Shown in pieces: positions 40,570-41,928 of a stretch of DNA of 41,928 nt. Position 1 is the first letter of the stretch. Each line of letters opens with the position of its first letter. A program made the translations under genes and the position numbers. The stretch is from Phycisphaerae bacterium (lineage in GTDB: Bacteria > Planctomycetota > Phycisphaerae > FEN-1346 > JAACEH01): contig JAAYDY010000036.1 in NCBI GenBank assembly GCA_012729015.1, forward strand, positions 1 to 41,928, read 5' to 3'. The notes beneath the pieces are model-generated. The model made no database searches. It saw only the letters and a program-made list of their open reading frames with translations, and was not told where the DNA came from.

Positions 40570-41643
40570 TCAGTCCGGGATGATAGTGCCCGGGTCCGGT
40601 TCGCGGTAGGGAAATTCCCGAACGAGCCCCGCCAGACTCTCGAACACCTGGGCGGGCTCGATGCTCGTCATGCACCGCAGGTGTCCCTCGGGGCACCGCT
40701 TCCGCTGACACGGCCCGCACGGCACCGGCGTCTGGAGCTTCACTTCCCGGGCGAACCACGTCTCGGTCCACGCGATGGCCGTCGGGCCGAAAATCGCCAC
40801 CACCGGCACATCGTACGCCGCCGCGAAGTGCCGCAGGCCGCTGTCGTTGGTCACCATGGCCCTGGCGCGGCGGACCAGCGCCTTGGTGGTCGCCAGCTTC
40901 GGCAGCGGCTGCGGCGGCATCACCGCTGCGCCGCGCGACGCCTCGCAGACCCGCACCGCCGTGTCCCGCTCACTCGGCCCGCACAGCACCAGCGATCGCA
41001 TGTCCAGCTCCTCGCCGATACGCCGCGCGAGCATCCCGAACCGGTCCGGCGGCCAGCATTTGGCCAGGCCGAACGCCGCCCCCGGCGCCAGGATCACCGT
41101 CCGCGACGGCTCCAGGCCCAACCCGCCGTACACCGCATCGGCCGCCGCCTCGTCCGCTGGACGCGTGTACAGGCGCATCGTTCTCGGCGCCTTCTCGTCC
41201 GGCCCCGCCGCCCCCAGCGGCCGCAACAGCTCGAAGTAGTATTCCAGCATCGGCCCCGGCACGTATCGGCCCCGGCGCTTCTGCGGCCGCAACCGATCCG
41301 TCAGCAGCCACGACCGGCCGTCCCGCGCGTAGCCCACCCGGCGCCGCACGCGCCCCAACGCCAGCACCAGCGCGCTGCGGAACGAGTTGGTCATCAGCAC
41401 GCCCGTGTCGTACCCCGTGCGGCGCAGCGCGGCGGCCGTGCCGGCCAGCGACGCGCCGCCCGGGCCGTCCCACCACAGCACGCGGTCGGCGTACGGCGCC
41501 GCGTCGAACACCGGCGCCACGTACGGCCGCACCAGCAGCGTCAGGTGCGATCCGGTCAGCCGCTCTTTCAGCGCCGCCAGCGACGGCGTCGCCATCACCG
41601 CGTCGCCGATCCAGTTGGGGCACACTGCCACAATGTTCGTCAT
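40570..41643 (-). CDS. Family 9 glycosyltransferase (heptosyltransferase II-like)
   Basis: A 357-residue GT9 enzyme like WaaF, which transfers ADP-heptose to the LPS inner core. Signatures are PNWIGDAVMATPSLAAL near the N terminus, ILAPGAAFGLAKCWPPDRF in the middle, the ADP-heptose site VTNDSGLRHFAAAYDVPVVA and IFGPT after it. A Cys-rich stretch (PCGPCQRKRCPEGHLRC) is also seen in WaaF. Length matches. GGGAGAGG precedes the ATG at 41643. First gene of the LPS unit read leftward; the frame upstream of the ATG enters repeat DNA. Confidence 0.9.
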   Translation of the reverse strand: MTNIVAVCPNWIGDAVMATPSLAALKERLTGSHLTLLVRPYVAPVFDAAPYADRVLWWDGPGGASLAGTAAALRRTGYDTGVLMTNSFRSALVLALGRVRRRVGYARDGRSWLLTDRLRPQKRRGRYVPGPMLEYYFELLRPLGAAGPDEKAPRTMRLYTRPADEAAADAVYGGLGLEPSRTVILAPGAAFGLAKCWPPDRFGMLARRIGEELDMRSLVLCGPSERDTAVRVCEASRGAAVMPPQPLPKLATTKALVRRARAMVTNDSGLRHFAAAYDVPVVAIFGPTAIAWTETWFAREVKLQTPVPCGPCQRKRCPEGHLRCMTSIEPAQVFESLAGLVREFPYREPDPGTIIPD

Positions 41644-41690
41644 GCAAGCCTCTCCCGCGCCCAGGCGAGAGGCCGCCCGGACGCCGCCGG

Positions 41691-41719
41691 ATTGTACCAT
41701 GCCGCCGCAGCGCACGAAA
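41691..41719 (-). promoter_or_regulatory. Putative promoter of the LPS unit
   Basis: On the minus strand TACAAT (41696-41691, 5 of 6) with TTTCGT (41719-41714) 17 nt upstream. The -35 is poor. About 48 nt separate the -10 from the ATG at 41643. Confidence 0.35.
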
Positions 41720-41779
41720 GCCGCCGACTGCACGAACGGTGGGCGACACGATTGTGCCACGGCCATCGTCCCATCGCCG

Positions 41780-41928
41780 CCGGGTGCCATGCCTGCCCCG
41801 TCGAGACTGTCCGACAATTCGCCGTGCGTAACATGCCGTGAAATATGGCGATACGACACCACGGGCGTAGGGTGGCTGCTTGACGCAGTTCCCGAGCACC
41901 GTCGAGGGGCAGCCACGCGGAAGGGCAC
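41780..41928. repeat. Composite interspersed repeat units at window end
   Basis: 41780-41804 has the palindrome half in reverse (ccatgcctgccccgtc). 41869-41928 is a complete first half: gtagggtggctgcttgacgc, ttcccgagcaccgtcgagg, gcagccacgcggaagggc. The end of this unit matches the first bases of the window (compare 1-30). No gene. Confidence 0.75.

Noticed and set aside
1..41928. CRISPR array, prophage attachment sites or insertion sequences
   Set aside because: The repeats are interspersed and not regularly spaced; no transposase, integrase or cas gene was found.
1..41928. A new defence, toxin-antitoxin or biosynthetic gene cluster
   Set aside because: Nearly every reading frame with coding character belongs to a known housekeeping, envelope or metabolic family; no multi-gene system of unknown type was seen.

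Overview
The window is a GC-rich stretch of bacterial chromosome with ordinary housekeeping and metabolic genes. No rRNA, tRNA, CRISPR array, prophage or transposase is visible. Lipid A and LPS genes (lpxK, a heptosyltransferase-type GT9, a lipopolysaccharide-kinase-like protein) point to a diderm with an outer membrane. Several features fit a free-living Planctomycetota member, probably assembled from a metagenome: an uncertain mixture of ATG, GTG and TTG starts, CAZymes with signal peptides, exported beta-helix and ankyrin proteins, and many short interspersed palindromic repeats. The phylum is an inference; I cannot fix the class.

Layout. 1-221: repeat cluster. 222-1990 (-): MATE transporter and a DUF167 protein. 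2151-6361 (+): TIGR03960-type radical SAM protein, PgpA-like phosphatase, and a cation/proton antiporter fused to a PTS EIIA domain. 6415-6924 (-): response regulator. 6925-7534 has no protein gene but holds repeats and a candidate structured RNA. 7535-10973 (-): exported ankyrin protein, CDP-alcohol phosphatidyltransferase, and a membrane protein. 11109-14615 (+): lpxK, an overlapping deoxyhypusine-synthase-like gene, a small membrane protein and a membrane-anchored vWA protein. 14616-15129: dispersed repeats. 15130-16193 (+): rpsP, an intrinsic terminator, then trmD, with no rimM.

16411-17806 (-) is the most informative locus. It holds a stand-alone AICAR transformylase (the PurH C-terminal half only) behind a sigma70-type promoter, a recognisable ZTP (pfl) riboswitch, a leader able to form alternative stems, and a gene-end terminator. 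17981-23070 (+): membrane protein, GlcD-type FAD oxidase, and a secreted GH5-like glycosidase with an inserted carbohydrate-binding domain. 23319-24278 (-): CE7 acetyl-esterase. 24582-30544 (+): PHP phosphoesterase, secreted beta-helix protein, archaeal-style thymidylate synthase and a DUF2339 membrane protein. 30698-36003 (+): acylphosphatase, DUF4870 protein, exported hypothetical protein, YycJ-like metallo-hydrolase, ApbE lipoprotein and an Asp-rich DUF2007 protein. 36121-37662 (+): xylulokinase. 37919-41643 (-): LPS cluster of GT9, GT2 and a double-domain LPS kinase, the last two coupled by an ATGA overlap.

Functionally the window combines envelope synthesis (lpxK, pgpA, pgsA-like, LPS cluster), plant-type polysaccharide use (GH5-like enzyme, CE7 esterase, beta-helix protein, xylulokinase) and one-carbon/nucleotide metabolism (ZTP-controlled AICAR transformylase, thymidylate synthase). 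At least four families of interspersed repeats occupy almost all of the longer intergenic gaps.
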